A stretch of DNA of 64,000 nt from positions 1 to 64,000 of the forward strand of contig CAMDSH010000017.1 in assembly GCA_945907045.1 (NCBI GenBank), given 5' to 3'. The position numbers and the translations under genes were made by a program. The notes beneath the pieces are model-generated. The model ran no database searches, was not told the DNA's origin, and saw only the letters and a program-made list of their open reading frames with translations. The stretch comes from Rhizobium sp. Q54. GTDB taxonomy: Bacteria; Pseudomonadota; Alphaproteobacteria; Rhizobiales; Xanthobacteraceae. Below, piece after piece: positions 25,509-34,701 of this stretch (position 1 is its first letter; the number at the start of each line of letters is the position of its first letter).

Positions 25509-25808
25509 TTAATGAGTCTTGACCGCGCCGTCGATCGTGCTGCTGCCGGTGGTGCCGGCGGCGGCGCCGTTCTTCTTGACCTTGGCGGAAGTCTTGCTCG
25601 ATGCCTTCACATTGGCGCCGGCCTTGGTGCCTCCGGTATTGGCGTTCGCGCCGGTATTAGCGTTCGTGTTGGCCGAACCGGACACGCCAGTGCCAACCGA
25701 CGTGCCGCCGGACGTGCCGACGCCAGCGCCGACGCCAACCTGTGCCATCGCGACCGAAGCGCCGAGCGCGAGCGCACCGGCGAGAGCCATCGTCTTGAGA
25801 ACTTTCAT
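25509..25808 (-). CDS. Small exported low-complexity protein (paralogue 1)
   Basis: Unknown function. From the ATG at 25808 (GAGGATTCCCCG upstream) it is 99 residues: signal MKVLKTMALAGALALGASVA-MAQ, then Gly/Thr/Ser/Asn/Ala-rich repeats (GVGTSGGTSVGTGVSG, NTNANTGANANTGG) and a Lys-rich segment, ending STIDGAVKTH. No cysteine. It is related to the gene at 26029-26325, which has a matching signal, composition and ending (VQDGAIKSQQ), so the pair arose by tandem duplication. An exported or surface-associated role is all that can be inferred. Confidence 0.65.
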   Translation of the reverse strand: MKVLKTMALAGALALGASVAMAQVGVGAGVGTSGGTSVGTGVSGSANTNANTGANANTGGTKAGANVKASSKTSAKVKKNGAAAGTTGSSTIDGAVKTH

Positions 25809-25974
25809 CGGGGAATCCTCCATTGGATGCCTGTCGCCGCGCAAGCCATCTTGCGTTGGCGGCTGTGTTTTCACCCAGCCCAAGCATTCCTGCGAATAAC
25901 CCGGAGGTTGCGCGCTGGTTCCGCGGCATGGCGAAATGTTAATCGCTGCGCCATGGAACTTGCCGTGTCATTGA

Positions 25975-26012
25975 AAAAATAAATCCCTCCGCGGCGGAAC
26001 CGCGAAGGGATT
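25975..26012 (-). terminator. Rho-independent terminator of the second small exported protein gene
   Basis: On the minus strand TCCCTTCGCGG, loop, CCGCGGAGGGA (25984-26010), then TTTATTTTTTC. Stem sequence close to that of the terminator at 25461-25488, so gene and terminator were duplicated together. Confidence 0.8.
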
Positions 26013-26028
26013 GTTTTAGGCGCCGCGA

Positions 26029-26325
26029 TTACTGTTGCGACTTGATCGCGCCGTCCTGGACCTGGCCGGTGCCGGTGGTGTCACCGACGGCGTTCTTCTT
26101 GTTCGAAGAAGCCTGGCCGGAAGCCTGCGTACCGGCCTTCATCGCGCCGGCATTGGCGTTGGCCTTCGGGTTGGTCTTGGCATCAGCCGAACCGGTTTCG
26201 CCGGAGCCCGGGCCTGCCGCGGTGTTGGTGCCGCCAACGTTACCCTGGCCTGCGCTTTGCGCCATGGCGACGGTCGTGCCCAGCGCGAACGCACCGGCAA
26301 GAGCAATCATCTTCAACATTGTCAT
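26029..26325 (-). CDS. Small exported low-complexity protein (paralogue 2)
   Basis: Unknown function. 98 residues from the ATG at 26325, which has GGAGGA upstream. Signal MTMLKMIALAGAFALGTTVA-MAQ, then a Gly/Ala/Thr/Asn-rich tail (NTAAGPGSGETGSADAKTN), ending GTGQVQDGAIKSQQ. It is the tandem partner of 25509-25808; 220 bases separate them. Each gene has its own upstream region with matching text (GGATGC, TTTCCTCCATT) and its own terminator, so both are probably expressed separately. Confidence 0.65.
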   Translation of the reverse strand: MTMLKMIALAGAFALGTTVAMAQSAGQGNVGGTNTAAGPGSGETGSADAKTNPKANANAGAMKAGTQASGQASSNKKNAVGDTTGTGQVQDGAIKSQQ

Positions 26326-26421
26326 TGCATTTCCTCCATTGGATGCTTGCCACTTACGCAAGCATTCACGGAGTTAACTTGCGAGGTTTCGGCGTTGTTC
26401 CGATGGAACTCAAAGTTCCGT

Positions 26422-28119
26422 TCAATTCGTCTCGTCGTCGCTGCGGGATTTTTGCCGCCCGTAGCGGCGCACCGGTTTTGGTTTTACGGCGACGGTTTGC
26501 TGAACGGCGGGTGCCGTTGCGGCAGGTGGTGGCGGTAAGAGCGCGCCGACTTGCGGCGGTATTCCCGGAACGGCGGCGGGTTCCGGTTCGCCGTCCTTGA
26601 TCTCGGTGCCGCGCGCGCCGATCAACCGCTCGTAGGCGGACACCAGCGTCATGTAGGGATTGACCCAGACCCAGCCGTCGCGCGTCCACACCTGCACGTC
26701 GAAATGCAGATGATAGCTGGTGCCGTTTTCCTTCTTGTTGTAGTTGCCGACCTTGCCGATGATTTCGCCTTGCGCCACGCGCCGCCCGCTTTCGAGGCCG
26801 TCGGCGTCCATGCGCTTGGGATCGAGGTGCAAATAGCGAAACCGCACGCGGTCGTTCGCGGTGTTGATGACGAGGTAGACCGCCTCATAAACGAAATCCT
26901 GCACTGAATTTCGCCAGATCATGCCGTCGCGTACGGCGGCGATGTCGTGCTGGTAGGGCTGGCAGCGGTCGGCGCCCTCGTTGCGCAAAACGCAAGTCGA
27001 GGTACGGATGTCCTGGCCCTGATGGCCGATCCCCGCCGGGCATTGGCCGACACGCAGATCGCGCGTCTCGCAAAAATTATCGCGCCACGGATAGGAAAAG
27101 TTCTCCGGCGCGGATTCGTCGAACACCAGTTGCTTGTCGTTGAGCCGGCAGCGATAGGGAGCGCCCTTGTAGTTGGTTCGGCCGATCTTGCCCTTCATGT
27201 AGCAATCGCCCCACGGCATGAAGGATTGCGACTTGGCGTAAGCGGGTGCTTCCGCGAGCGGAAAACGGATGCGCGCATAGACATGATTGTCGGGGCGGCC
27301 CGACGCGAGCTTGTAGCCGGAATTCGGGATGAGGCTGCCGGAGCTGTGATAGGTGAACGACAGCGACACAACTTGCGGGCGCGTCAGATCGATGCTTGGC
27401 GGCTTGCGCGGAGGCTGCGGCGTTCCACCGGCAACCTGCAGCGTGCGCAGAAAACGAACCGCGACTTGATCGACATCCGCGCAGGCGAGCCGCCTGCCAG
27501 AGACGCGGCCATCGAAGCAGTCAATCGACACCACGTAAGGCACGCCGAAGCGGGTGAAGGCGTAACGCATGCGCCCTTCGCGCAAGATGCGCCGCATGCC
27601 CGGAAACTCAGTCTCGATCGCATGCGGCGTCTCTTTGCTCTCGACGACGCTGGGTGCTTCGAGTTCATAGAAAAATGCCGCGCCTGCGATTTCGACTTCA
27701 ATCGGGCGCGGGTAGCGGACACCGAGACCGGGCACTTCGCTCGACTTGATGAAGAACGTCGCGTCATACCCGGCGGGGCCGGGGAGAAAAAACTTCGACG
27801 CGCGGAAACCGCCGGCCAGCACCTCATTCGGCGCCTTGCCTGCGTCTTTATCTTTCAGCGTTGCGGCGATATCGAGCGGCAGCAACACAGGTACGGCGCT
27901 CTCCGCTATGCCGGGAAATTGACCTGTGGTTGCGGCGTTGAGGCGGGCGAACACCTCGCGCGCCGGTCCGTCAGGCTTGCCGGGCACCGACGCAGCCGCC
28001 GCATCCCAATCGACCTCGCTCATCGAGATCGTAGGACTTAGCATCTCATTTGGAGTGTCTTGTGCCGAGGCGGCGCTGGCGGCAACCAGAACCAGGCCGG
28101 CGAGCAACGCAAATTTCAA
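26422..28119 (-). CDS. Exported M23-family (LytM-like) metallopeptidase
   Basis: I place the start at a TTG (28119; GGGAG seven bases upstream), giving a signal peptide (KFALLAGLVLVAASAASAQ); a GTG at 28122 is the alternative. 565 residues. A long unassigned N-terminal part (about 1-380) is followed by an M23 domain whose zinc ligands are all visible: GIGHQGQDIRT (His, Asp) and SYHLHFDVQVW (HxH). The C-terminal tail is Pro/Ala-rich and basic. M23 enzymes cut peptidoglycan cross-bridges or activate those that do. Divergent from the gene at 28222. Confidence 0.82.
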   Translation of the reverse strand: MKFALLAGLVLVAASAASAQDTPNEMLSPTISMSEVDWDAAAASVPGKPDGPAREVFARLNAATTGQFPGIAESAVPVLLPLDIAATLKDKDAGKAPNEVLAGGFRASKFFLPGPAGYDATFFIKSSEVPGLGVRYPRPIEVEIAGAAFFYELEAPSVVESKETPHAIETEFPGMRRILREGRMRYAFTRFGVPYVVSIDCFDGRVSGRRLACADVDQVAVRFLRTLQVAGGTPQPPRKPPSIDLTRPQVVSLSFTYHSSGSLIPNSGYKLASGRPDNHVYARIRFPLAEAPAYAKSQSFMPWGDCYMKGKIGRTNYKGAPYRCRLNDKQLVFDESAPENFSYPWRDNFCETRDLRVGQCPAGIGHQGQDIRTSTCVLRNEGADRCQPYQHDIAAVRDGMIWRNSVQDFVYEAVYLVINTANDRVRFRYLHLDPKRMDADGLESGRRVAQGEIIGKVGNYNKKENGTSYHLHFDVQVWTRDGWVWVNPYMTLVSAYERLIGARGTEIKDGEPEPAAVPGIPPQVGALLPPPPAATAPAVQQTVAVKPKPVRRYGRQKSRSDDETN

Positions 28120-28221
28120 CACGACTCTCCCGGCAGTTTGCAACGGAACGCCCGAATTATCGTCGCCTCCGGCGCATGTGCCAATAGCGCAATCCTGGTG
28201 TAATGTCGCCAATAAGCGGGA

Positions 28222-29298
28222 ATGGGTAAGAAAATGCACGACGCTGAAACACACGCGGGCGGCCCCGCTGGAGCCGAACGAGAAGCGGAAGTCGTCGAGA
28301 GCGGCGGCGTCGCCAAGCTGCATCTGACGTTGGCCGCCGGTGATTACGATCACATGCGCGATCTTATCAGTGGCGCGGTCACCGCTGACGGCATCGTGCT
28401 CACGCCCTTCGTTCTGCCGATCGAGGAAATCTTTTTCCGCTTTATTAAAAATCGCGAATGGGACGTCTCCGAATTGTCGATGGGAAAATTCGTCGGCTTT
28501 GCCTCGCATGAAAAGTCGCCTTTCATCGGCATTCCGGTGTTTCCGTCCCGCGTGTTCCGGCATTCAGCTTTTTATGTGCGTAGCGATGCCAAGATTTCAA
28601 AACCGAAAGACCTTGAGGGCAAGACCGTTGGCATCCCGGAATGGGCACAGACCGCCGGCATTTATGCGCGCGGATTTCTGAGCGAAAGCTGCGGCGTCGA
28701 TCTCGCCAAAATTCACTGGGTGCAGGCGGGCATCAACGAAGCGGGGCGCGGCGAAAAAATCGAACTCAATCTGCCGAAGGGCGTCCACTACGAAAACCGC
28801 AAGGACAAAAGCGTGAGCGGGATGCTGCTCGCGGGCGAGATAGATGCCGCCATCTCGGCGCGGGTGCCGGACGCATTCTCAAAAGGCGGCGGCAAAGTGG
28901 TGCGGCTGTTTCCTGACTATCGCAGCGAGGAAGCGCAATATTACGAGAAGACCGGCATCTATCCGATCATGCACGTGATGGCGATCCGCCGCGCCGTGTT
29001 TGAGCGCTATCCGTGGGTGGCGATGAATTTGTTCAAGGCGTTCGACGAGGCCAAGCACCGCAGCCAGGAACGCATGAGCGATCTCACCGCCTCGCGCGTT
29101 CCGGTGCCGTGGGCCGCCACGATTGCCGATGAGCTGGGAAAAAATTTCGGCGCCGATGCGTTTCCCTACGGGCTGGAGGCCAACCGCAAGACGCTCGACG
29201 CCTTCTGCCGCTTCGCGCACGATCAGGGCGTGACCACGCGCCGCATGACGCCGGACGAGTTGTTCCCCCCGGAAGTGCGCGCGAGCGTAAAAGTGTAA
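28222..29298 (+). CDS. Periplasmic-binding-fold protein, 4,5-dihydroxyphthalate decarboxylase-like (second copy)
   Basis: 358 residues, no signal. Same family as 14599-15585: PIEEIFFRFIKNREWDVSEL, FYVRSDAKISKPKDLEGKTV, TGIYPIMHVMAIRRAVFERY and EANRKTLDAFCRFAHDQG are shared landmarks. It has a charged N-terminal extension of about 30 residues; ATG 28234 is another possible start. Function unknown; homologues occur near aromatic-acid and transporter genes. Confidence 0.7.
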   Translation: MGKKMHDAETHAGGPAGAEREAEVVESGGVAKLHLTLAAGDYDHMRDLISGAVTADGIVLTPFVLPIEEIFFRFIKNREWDVSELSMGKFVGFASHEKSPFIGIPVFPSRVFRHSAFYVRSDAKISKPKDLEGKTVGIPEWAQTAGIYARGFLSESCGVDLAKIHWVQAGINEAGRGEKIELNLPKGVHYENRKDKSVSGMLLAGEIDAAISARVPDAFSKGGGKVVRLFPDYRSEEAQYYEKTGIYPIMHVMAIRRAVFERYPWVAMNLFKAFDEAKHRSQERMSDLTASRVPVPWAATIADELGKNFGADAFPYGLEANRKTLDAFCRFAHDQGVTTRRMTPDELFPPEVRASVKV

Positions 29299-29865
29299 TC
29301 AGTCTTTGGCGCGTTCGACGTAGGAACCGTCGGCGGTCATCACCACCACGCGCGTGCCGGATGTAATGTGCGTCGGGACCATCACCCGCCCGCCGTTCGA
29401 CAGCTTTGCCGGCTTGAACGAACCCGAAGCGGTCTGCCCCTTCATGCTCGGTTCGGTTTCCACGATTTCGAGCGTCACGCGCGCGGGCAGTTCGATCGAC
29501 ACCGCGGTGCCTTCGTGGATGCTCAGGCGCACCTTCATGTTTTCCTGCAGGTAAACTTCCTGCTCGCCGACCACGTCGGGCGACACTGCCACCTGATCGA
29601 AGGTCTCGTTGTTCATGAAGTGGAAGCCGTCGCCGTCCTTGTAGAGGTAGTTGAATTCGTGATCTTCGACGTGCGCGCGCTCGACCTGATCGGTGGTCTT
29701 GTAGCGCTGTTGAGTCTTTACCCCGTCGCTGATCCGGCGCATGTCGACCTGGGTGGTCGGGGTGCCTTTGCCGGGATGGAAGTTTTCCGCGCTCATGACG
29801 ACATAGAGCTTGCTGTCGATATCGACGATATTGCCTTTGCGGAGCGAACTGGCGATGACTTTCAC
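29299..29865 (-). CDS. efp: Translation elongation factor P
   Basis: 188 residues from a GTG (29865; GAGGA seven bases upstream); the longer frame adds a non-EF-P stretch. The three-barrel EF-P sequence is clear ([22 protein letters not shown]). The tip loop is HPGKGTPTT with Lys33, the site beta-lysylated by EpmA in E. coli-type EF-P (Lys34 there). EF-P relieves ribosome stalling at polyproline. It faces away from epmA-epmB across a 113-base intergenic region, so modifier and target are probably expressed together. Confidence 0.96.
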   Translation of the reverse strand: MKVIASSLRKGNIVDIDSKLYVVMSAENFHPGKGTPTTQVDMRRISDGVKTQQRYKTTDQVERAHVEDHEFNYLYKDGDGFHFMNNETFDQVAVSPDVVGEQEVYLQENMKVRLSIHEGTAVSIELPARVTLEIVETEPSMKGQTASGSFKPAKLSNGGRVMVPTHITSGTRVVVMTADGSYVERAKD

Positions 29866-29978
29866 GGGATATCCTCTGGTCAGCGGGCGTTTATATGCGG
29901 CACTGTCGGGCCGCAACATACTCATCCTGCGGCCCAATGCCAGTCTTTCCCGCAGCCTTTCGCCCCGGTGAGGTAAAC

Positions 29979-31025
29979 GTGCCGCAAGCGCCTTCGCCCT
30001 GGTGGGCGCCAGATGTTTATGTCGACCGCAGGCCTTTTTTGCTGGCGCGAGGGCTGATCTCGGCAGCCCTGCGGGGCTGGTTTGCGGCTCGCGATTTCAT
30101 CGAGGTCGAAACGCCGATATTGCAGGTCTCGCCCGGCAACGAGACGCATCTGCATGCGTTCGCGACCGCCCTCATCGCGCCGTCGGGTGAGCGTTCGTCT
30201 TTATATCTGCGCACCTCGCCGGAATTCGCCTGCAAAAAACTGCTGGCCGCCGGAGAGAAGCGAATCTTTGAGTTCGCGCGCGTGTTCCGTAATCGCGAGC
30301 GCGGGCCAACGCATCATCCGGAATTCACGATGCTGGAATGGTATCGCGCCGGGGCAGCGTATGAGGTGCTGATGGAGGATTGCGCGGCGCTGCTGGGCGA
30401 GGCCGCGCGCGCGGCGGGCGCCGAGACATTTACATGGCGCGGGCAGACGGCCGATCCATTCAAGGCGCCGGAGCGGCTATCCGTCGCCGAAGCATTCATG
30501 CGCTACGCCGGGATCGACATTCTGGCGACAGTGAACGCAGGGCAGGGCGACCGCGCCGCATTGGCGAAGACGGCCACCGCCGTCGGCATCCAGATCGCGG
30601 ACAATGACACCTGGGGCGATATCTTCAGCCGCGTGCTGGTCGAGCGCGTAGAGTCGAAACTTGGACTTGGCCGCGCGACAATTCTCTACGACTATCCGAT
30701 CCCGCATGCGGCGCTGGCGCGGCAGAAAAAAAGCGACCCGCGCGTTGCCGAGAGATTCGAGCTTTACGTTTGCGGGGTTGAACTCGCCAATGCGTTCGGC
30801 GAACTCACCGACGCCGCCGAGCAGCGCAAACGCTTTACCGCCGATATGGCGGAGAAGGAACGCATCTATGGCGAGCGCTATCCGCTCGATGAGGATTTTC
30901 TCGCAGCTCTGGCTAGAATGCCCGAGGCAAGCGGCATCGCGCTTGGTTTTGACCGGCTGGTGATGCTGGCAACCGGCGCGCAACGCATCGAACAAGTGTT
31001 ATGGACGCCGGTGAGCGAAGCGTGA
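29979..31025 (+). CDS. epmA: EF-P lysine--lysine ligase EpmA (GenX/PoxA)
   Basis: Start set at a GTG (29979) with GAGG upstream. 348 residues, a class II lysyl-tRNA-synthetase-like catalytic domain without the anticodon-binding domain, which is what marks EpmA. Motif 2 is seen in [20 protein letters not shown] and motif 3 in [18 protein letters not shown]. It attaches (R)-beta-lysine, made by EpmB, to the EF-P tip lysine. epmB follows after 31 bases. Confidence 0.95.
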   Translation: MPQAPSPWWAPDVYVDRRPFLLARGLISAALRGWFAARDFIEVETPILQVSPGNETHLHAFATALIAPSGERSSLYLRTSPEFACKKLLAAGEKRIFEFARVFRNRERGPTHHPEFTMLEWYRAGAAYEVLMEDCAALLGEAARAAGAETFTWRGQTADPFKAPERLSVAEAFMRYAGIDILATVNAGQGDRAALAKTATAVGIQIADNDTWGDIFSRVLVERVESKLGLGRATILYDYPIPHAALARQKKSDPRVAERFELYVCGVELANAFGELTDAAEQRKRFTADMAEKERIYGERYPLDEDFLAALARMPEASGIALGFDRLVMLATGAQRIEQVLWTPVSEA

Positions 31026-31056
31026 ATAAAGCGGCATTCGAATTGATGAGGGTACT

Positions 31057-32124
31057 ATGAGACAAGCCACCTTACGCACAGCGGCCGACTTGCATGAACA
31101 CGGCTTCGTGTCGCACGATCGGCTTGCCGGTCTGGAAAAAGTTGCGGCGCGCTACGCCGTCGCGCTCCCCCCGGAGATGGCGGCGCTGATCGATGTGAGC
31201 GATCCGCACGATCCGATCGCTCGGCAGTTCATACCCGATGCGGTGGAACTGGAATCGCAGCCACAGGAATTGAACGATCCCATCGGCGATGACGCGCACC
31301 GCCCGGTTGAAGGCATCGTGCATCGTTATCCCGACCGCGTGCTGCTCAAGCTCGTGCACGTTTGCGCTGTTTACTGCCGCTTCTGCTTCCGGCGCGAGAT
31401 GGTCGGCCCGGGCAAGCCGAACGCGCTGTCAAAGGCCGCGCTCGAAGCCGCGCTCGATTACATCCGCGCGCACGAGGGCATCTGGGAAGTAATCCTGACC
31501 GGCGGCGATCCGCTCGTTCTCTCGCCGCGCCGCTTGCGGGCGGTGATGCGTTCGCTCTCCGCCATCGAGCACGTGAAGATCATCCGCATTCACACCCGCG
31601 TTCCCGTCGCCGATCCCACACGCGTGACGGCGGAGCTGGTGCGGGCTTTGAAGGTCAAGGGCAAGGCTGTCTATGTCATCATCCACGCCAATCACGCGCG
31701 CGAACTCACGGTGAATGTCCGCTCCGCCTGCGCGCGCATTGTCGATGCCGGAATTCCGATGCTGAGCCAGTCGGTGCTGCTGCGCGGTGTCAACGACGAG
31801 GCAAAGGCGCTTGGCGATCTGATGCGCGCTTTAGCCGAATGCCGGATCAAGCCGTATTATCTGCATCACGGCGATCTTGCGCCCGGCACCGCGCATTTGC
31901 GAACTGATATTGGGCAAGGGCAGGCGTTGATGCGCGAGTTGCGCGGCCGCATGTCCGGCTTGTGCCAGCCGAGCTATGTGCTCGATATTCCGGGCGGACA
32001 CGGCAAGTCGCCGGTCGGGCCGAATTATCTCGAAGATATTGAAGTGGGCGCGGATAGTGCGCGGCGCTATCGCGTCGAGGACTTCAACGGAGGGCGGCAC
32101 ATTTATCCGCCGTCCGCGATTTGA
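31057..32124 (+). CDS. epmB: EF-P (R)-beta-lysine-forming 2,3-aminomutase EpmB (radical SAM)
   Basis: 355 residues, KamA-like radical SAM protein. The Fe-S motif is CAVYCRFC (CxxxCxxC) near residue 107; LTGGDPLVLSPRRLRAVM is the SAM-binding region, and YYLHHGDLAPGTAHLRTD fits the PLP-binding part. EpmB converts lysine to (R)-beta-lysine for EpmA. A free lysine 2,3-aminomutase would look similar, but the place next to epmA and efp argues for EpmB. GAGGG precedes the ATG. Confidence 0.93.
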   Translation: MRQATLRTAADLHEHGFVSHDRLAGLEKVAARYAVALPPEMAALIDVSDPHDPIARQFIPDAVELESQPQELNDPIGDDAHRPVEGIVHRYPDRVLLKLVHVCAVYCRFCFRREMVGPGKPNALSKAALEAALDYIRAHEGIWEVILTGGDPLVLSPRRLRAVMRSLSAIEHVKIIRIHTRVPVADPTRVTAELVRALKVKGKAVYVIIHANHARELTVNVRSACARIVDAGIPMLSQSVLLRGVNDEAKALGDLMRALAECRIKPYYLHHGDLAPGTAHLRTDIGQGQALMRELRGRMSGLCQPSYVLDIPGGHGKSPVGPNYLEDIEVGADSARRYRVEDFNGGRHIYPPSAI

Positions 32125-32141
32125 TCGTGTGATGCGCGCGT

Positions 32142-32282
32142 TTAGTGGCGTAGCGCCATCAAGTCGAGCAAGGCTGCGCCTATCGCGAGACCGGCAAAGC
32201 CGATGAACACGACAGCGATGATCGCGTGCCAGACGAACGACACATCGCGCTTGAGAGTGGCAACCAGATTTCTGCTTCTCAT
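32142..32282 (-). CDS. Small single-pass membrane protein, 46 residues
   Basis: A short frame from ATG 32282 to TAA, with GGAG eight bases upstream. It begins MRSRNLVATLKRDVSFVWH, a basic stretch, followed by one hydrophobic span (AIIAVVFIGFAGLAIGAAL). The start signal and the membrane pattern make it likely to be real. It lies convergent to epmB. Function unknown. Confidence 0.5.
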   Translation of the reverse strand: MRSRNLVATLKRDVSFVWHAIIAVVFIGFAGLAIGAALLDLMALRH

Positions 32283-32462
32283 GTACCGCGCTCCATCGTT
32301 GGAACCGCCGGCCCCATTGCGCGAAACATACGCCGCGCCAAATCACACAGCGCGTATTTTTTACATAAAACCAATCACGAAACCGCGCGTATGACGCGCT
32401 GCATGGCTGCCATTCCAAAGACGCGTAGATTTTTATGAGGCGTTGAGGAGAATTTTATGTGG

Positions 32463-32535
32463 CGCGCCCTACGGGAATCGAACCCGTGTTTCCGCCGTGA
32501 AAGGGCGGCGTCCTGGACCGCTAGACGAAGGGCGC
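32463..32535 (-). tRNA. tRNA-Glu (anticodon TTC)
   Basis: Cloverleaf on the minus strand: acceptor GCGCCCT pairs with AGGGCGC, anticodon stem CCGCC/GGCGG with loop CTTTCAC (anticodon TTC), T arm with GTTCGATTC. CCA is encoded next to it (32460-32462 on the complement). Confidence 0.95.
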
Positions 32536-32617
32536 GGATCTGAAAGCTCGGCGAAGTGCCGGAAGCCGGGCGAGGTATAAAGAGCTAAACTGGGACCGGC
32601 AAGCTACCGTATGGCGC

Positions 32618-33076
32618 TCACCATTTCCCGGTATTAGGCATCGATTTCCACGGTTCCTTCGGCGGCAGCGCCTCGCCCTTTTGCAGCAATTCGATGGAGT
32701 GATTGTCGGGCGAGCGCACGAAGGCCATCACGCCGTCGCGCGGCGGGCGGTTGATGGTCACACCCGCCTTCATCAGCCGGTCGCATAGCGCATAAATATC
32801 GTCGGTCTCATACGCCAGGTGGCCGAAAAAGCGCGCCTCGCCGTAGTCCTCGCTGTCCCAGTTGTAGGTCAGCTCGATCACCGGGGCGTCGCGTTTTCCA
32901 GCTTTCAGCGCTGCCGTAGCGGATTCCGCATCGTCCGATCCCGCCAGGAACACCAGCGTGAAACGGTTTTTCTCGTCCACCCGACGGCGGACCTCCTTGA
33001 GGCCGAGCTTGGCGCAGTAGAAATCCATCGCGGCGTCGAGATTGCGAACACGCAGCATGGTGTGCAGAAATCGCAT
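32618..33076 (-). CDS. gloA: Lactoylglutathione lyase (glyoxalase I)
   Basis: 152 residues, VOC fold. All four metal ligands of glyoxalase I are in place: His5 (MRFLHTM), Glu68 (VIELTYNW), His86 (FFGHLAYE) and Glu129 (HSIELLQ). The ELTYNW motif is specific for this enzyme. It turns the methylglyoxal-glutathione hemithioacetal into S-lactoylglutathione. It is divergent from the sirtuin gene. Confidence 0.93.
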   Translation of the reverse strand: MRFLHTMLRVRNLDAAMDFYCAKLGLKEVRRRVDEKNRFTLVFLAGSDDAESATAALKAGKRDAPVIELTYNWDSEDYGEARFFGHLAYETDDIYALCDRLMKAGVTINRPPRDGVMAFVRSPDNHSIELLQKGEALPPKEPWKSMPNTGKW

Positions 33077-33136
33077 TGAAGACCTCGCTGTTATCCCCTT
33101 GGCGGGTTAGGGCTGCCTTTTGCAACCGGCATTATA

Positions 33137-33898
33137 ATGATTGCGCCCGATCTTGAGAGTGCCATCGATCGCCTGCGTGAGCTGGTCGAGGATGCCCGCG
33201 TCATCCTGCCTTTTACCGGGGCGGGGATATCGACCGAGTGCGGCATACCCGATTTCCGCTCGCCCGGCGGGTTATGGACCAAGAACAAGCCGATTCCGTT
33301 CGACGAATTCGTCTCCAGTCAGGAGATGCGCGACGAGGCATGGCGGCGGCGCTTCGTGCTGGAGGAAAGTTTTGCCAGGGCAAAGCCCGGCCGCGGCCAT
33401 CTCGCGCTCGCAAGCCTGCATCGCGCCGGTAAAGCGCCCGCGCTGGTGACCCAGAACATCGACAATTTGCATCAGAACTCCGGCTTTCCCGCCGAACACA
33501 TCGTCGAATTGCACGGCAACACCACTTACGCGACCTGTCTCGACTGCGCGACACGTTACGAGATGGGCTGGGTGCGGAAGAAATTCGATGCGCAACGACG
33601 CGCGCCCGATTGTCCGGCCTGCGGCGGCTACATCAAGTCGGCCACCATCTCGTTTGGGCAGTCGATGCCGGCCGAACCGATGCAGCGTGCCGAGAATTTG
33701 ACCAACGCGTGCGATTTGTTTCTCGCCATCGGCTCTTCCTTGGTGGTGTGGCCTGCCGCCGGCTTCCCGCTGATGGCGAAACAAAACGGCGCAGGCCTCG
33801 TCATCATCAATCGCGAGCCGACGGAATTCGACGGCATCGCCGATCTGGTGGTGCGGCAGGACATCGGCGACGTGCTCGCGCCATTCATAGCCCACTGA
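33137..33898 (+). CDS. cobB: NAD-dependent protein deacylase (sirtuin, CobB-like)
   Basis: 253 residues. Sirtuin motifs in order: GAGISTECGIPDFRSPGGLW, TQNIDNLHQNSG, catalytic His in VELHGNTTYA, zinc cysteines CLDC and CPAC, and ISFGQSMP, FLAIGSSLVVWPAAGFP. It removes acyl groups from lysines using NAD. The ATG has only a weak ribosome site. The divergent gloA gene may share the promoter region. Confidence 0.94.
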   Translation: MIAPDLESAIDRLRELVEDARVILPFTGAGISTECGIPDFRSPGGLWTKNKPIPFDEFVSSQEMRDEAWRRRFVLEESFARAKPGRGHLALASLHRAGKAPALVTQNIDNLHQNSGFPAEHIVELHGNTTYATCLDCATRYEMGWVRKKFDAQRRAPDCPACGGYIKSATISFGQSMPAEPMQRAENLTNACDLFLAIGSSLVVWPAAGFPLMAKQNGAGLVIINREPTEFDGIADLVVRQDIGDVLAPFIAH

Positions 33899-34021
33899 TT
33901 CGCAAGACTTTCACGCTGTGCACAGACCTGTGTGCAAGCCCATTTTGGTCTTTGCGCTTCGTACCCTGATGTTATCTTTCATTCAGAGATTCGGCGAAGC
34001 GCCCGGAAGAGGCGCCATAGA

Positions 34022-34648
34022 ATGGCAGCGTGCGGCGTCATGGCGTCGGACGGGATTGAAAACAAAGTGACTGGGGCAAACATCGGACTCGGACCGTCAA
34101 CGGTCACGGACATCGGCGACGATACCGCTGCGAGCATCATCGAGCTCGCCGGTGTCATCAAGTGGTTCGATGTCTCCAAAGGTTTCGGGTTCATCATCCC
34201 CGACAACGGACTTCCCGACATTCTTCTGCATGTGACGTGCTTGCGCCGCGATGGCTTCCAGACAGCCTACGAAGGCGCGCGCGTTGTTTGCGAAGTTCTG
34301 CAGCGGCCGAAGGGCCGGCAATGCTTCCGCGTCGTATCGATGGACGAGACCACCGCGGTTCATCCCGCGCAGATGCCGCCGCCGCGCACGCATGTGACGG
34401 TGACACCGACCAGCGGCCTCGAGCGGGCGCAGGTGAAGTGGTTCAACCGGCTGCGCGGCTTCGGCTTCCTCACGCGCGGCGAGGGTACGCCCGACATCTT
34501 CGTGCACATGGAGACGTTGCGGCGCTACGGTCTGGCCGAGTTGCGGCCCGGCCAGACGGTGCTGGTGCGCTTCGGGCCCGGGCCGAAAGGCCTGATGGCG
34601 GCGGAAGTGCGCCCTGACGGCGGTCCGCTGGGCTTGGCCTCTCACTAA
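34022..34648 (+). CDS. Double cold-shock-domain protein
   Basis: 208 residues from the ATG at 34022; earlier in-frame starts exist. Two cold-shock domains: the first has IKWFDVSKGFGFIIPD with DILLHVT, the second VKWFNRLRGFGFLTRG with DIFVHME. They are RNA/ssDNA-binding domains. Two-domain CSPs of about this size are usual in Rhizobiales. The linker is rich in Pro and Thr. Confidence 0.9.
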   Translation: MAACGVMASDGIENKVTGANIGLGPSTVTDIGDDTAASIIELAGVIKWFDVSKGFGFIIPDNGLPDILLHVTCLRRDGFQTAYEGARVVCEVLQRPKGRQCFRVVSMDETTAVHPAQMPPPRTHVTVTPTSGLERAQVKWFNRLRGFGFLTRGEGTPDIFVHMETLRRYGLAELRPGQTVLVRFGPGPKGLMAAEVRPDGGPLGLASH

Positions 34649-34701
34649 CTCCATCCGCTTCAATACCTTTTAGGCTCTTGTTGCCGGCGTGGCGCTCGCG
34701 T

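Noticed and set aside
26947-28041. A 364-residue open frame on the plus strand
   Set aside because: Antisense to the M23 metallopeptidase gene, which has signal peptide and full zinc motif; no recognisable product.
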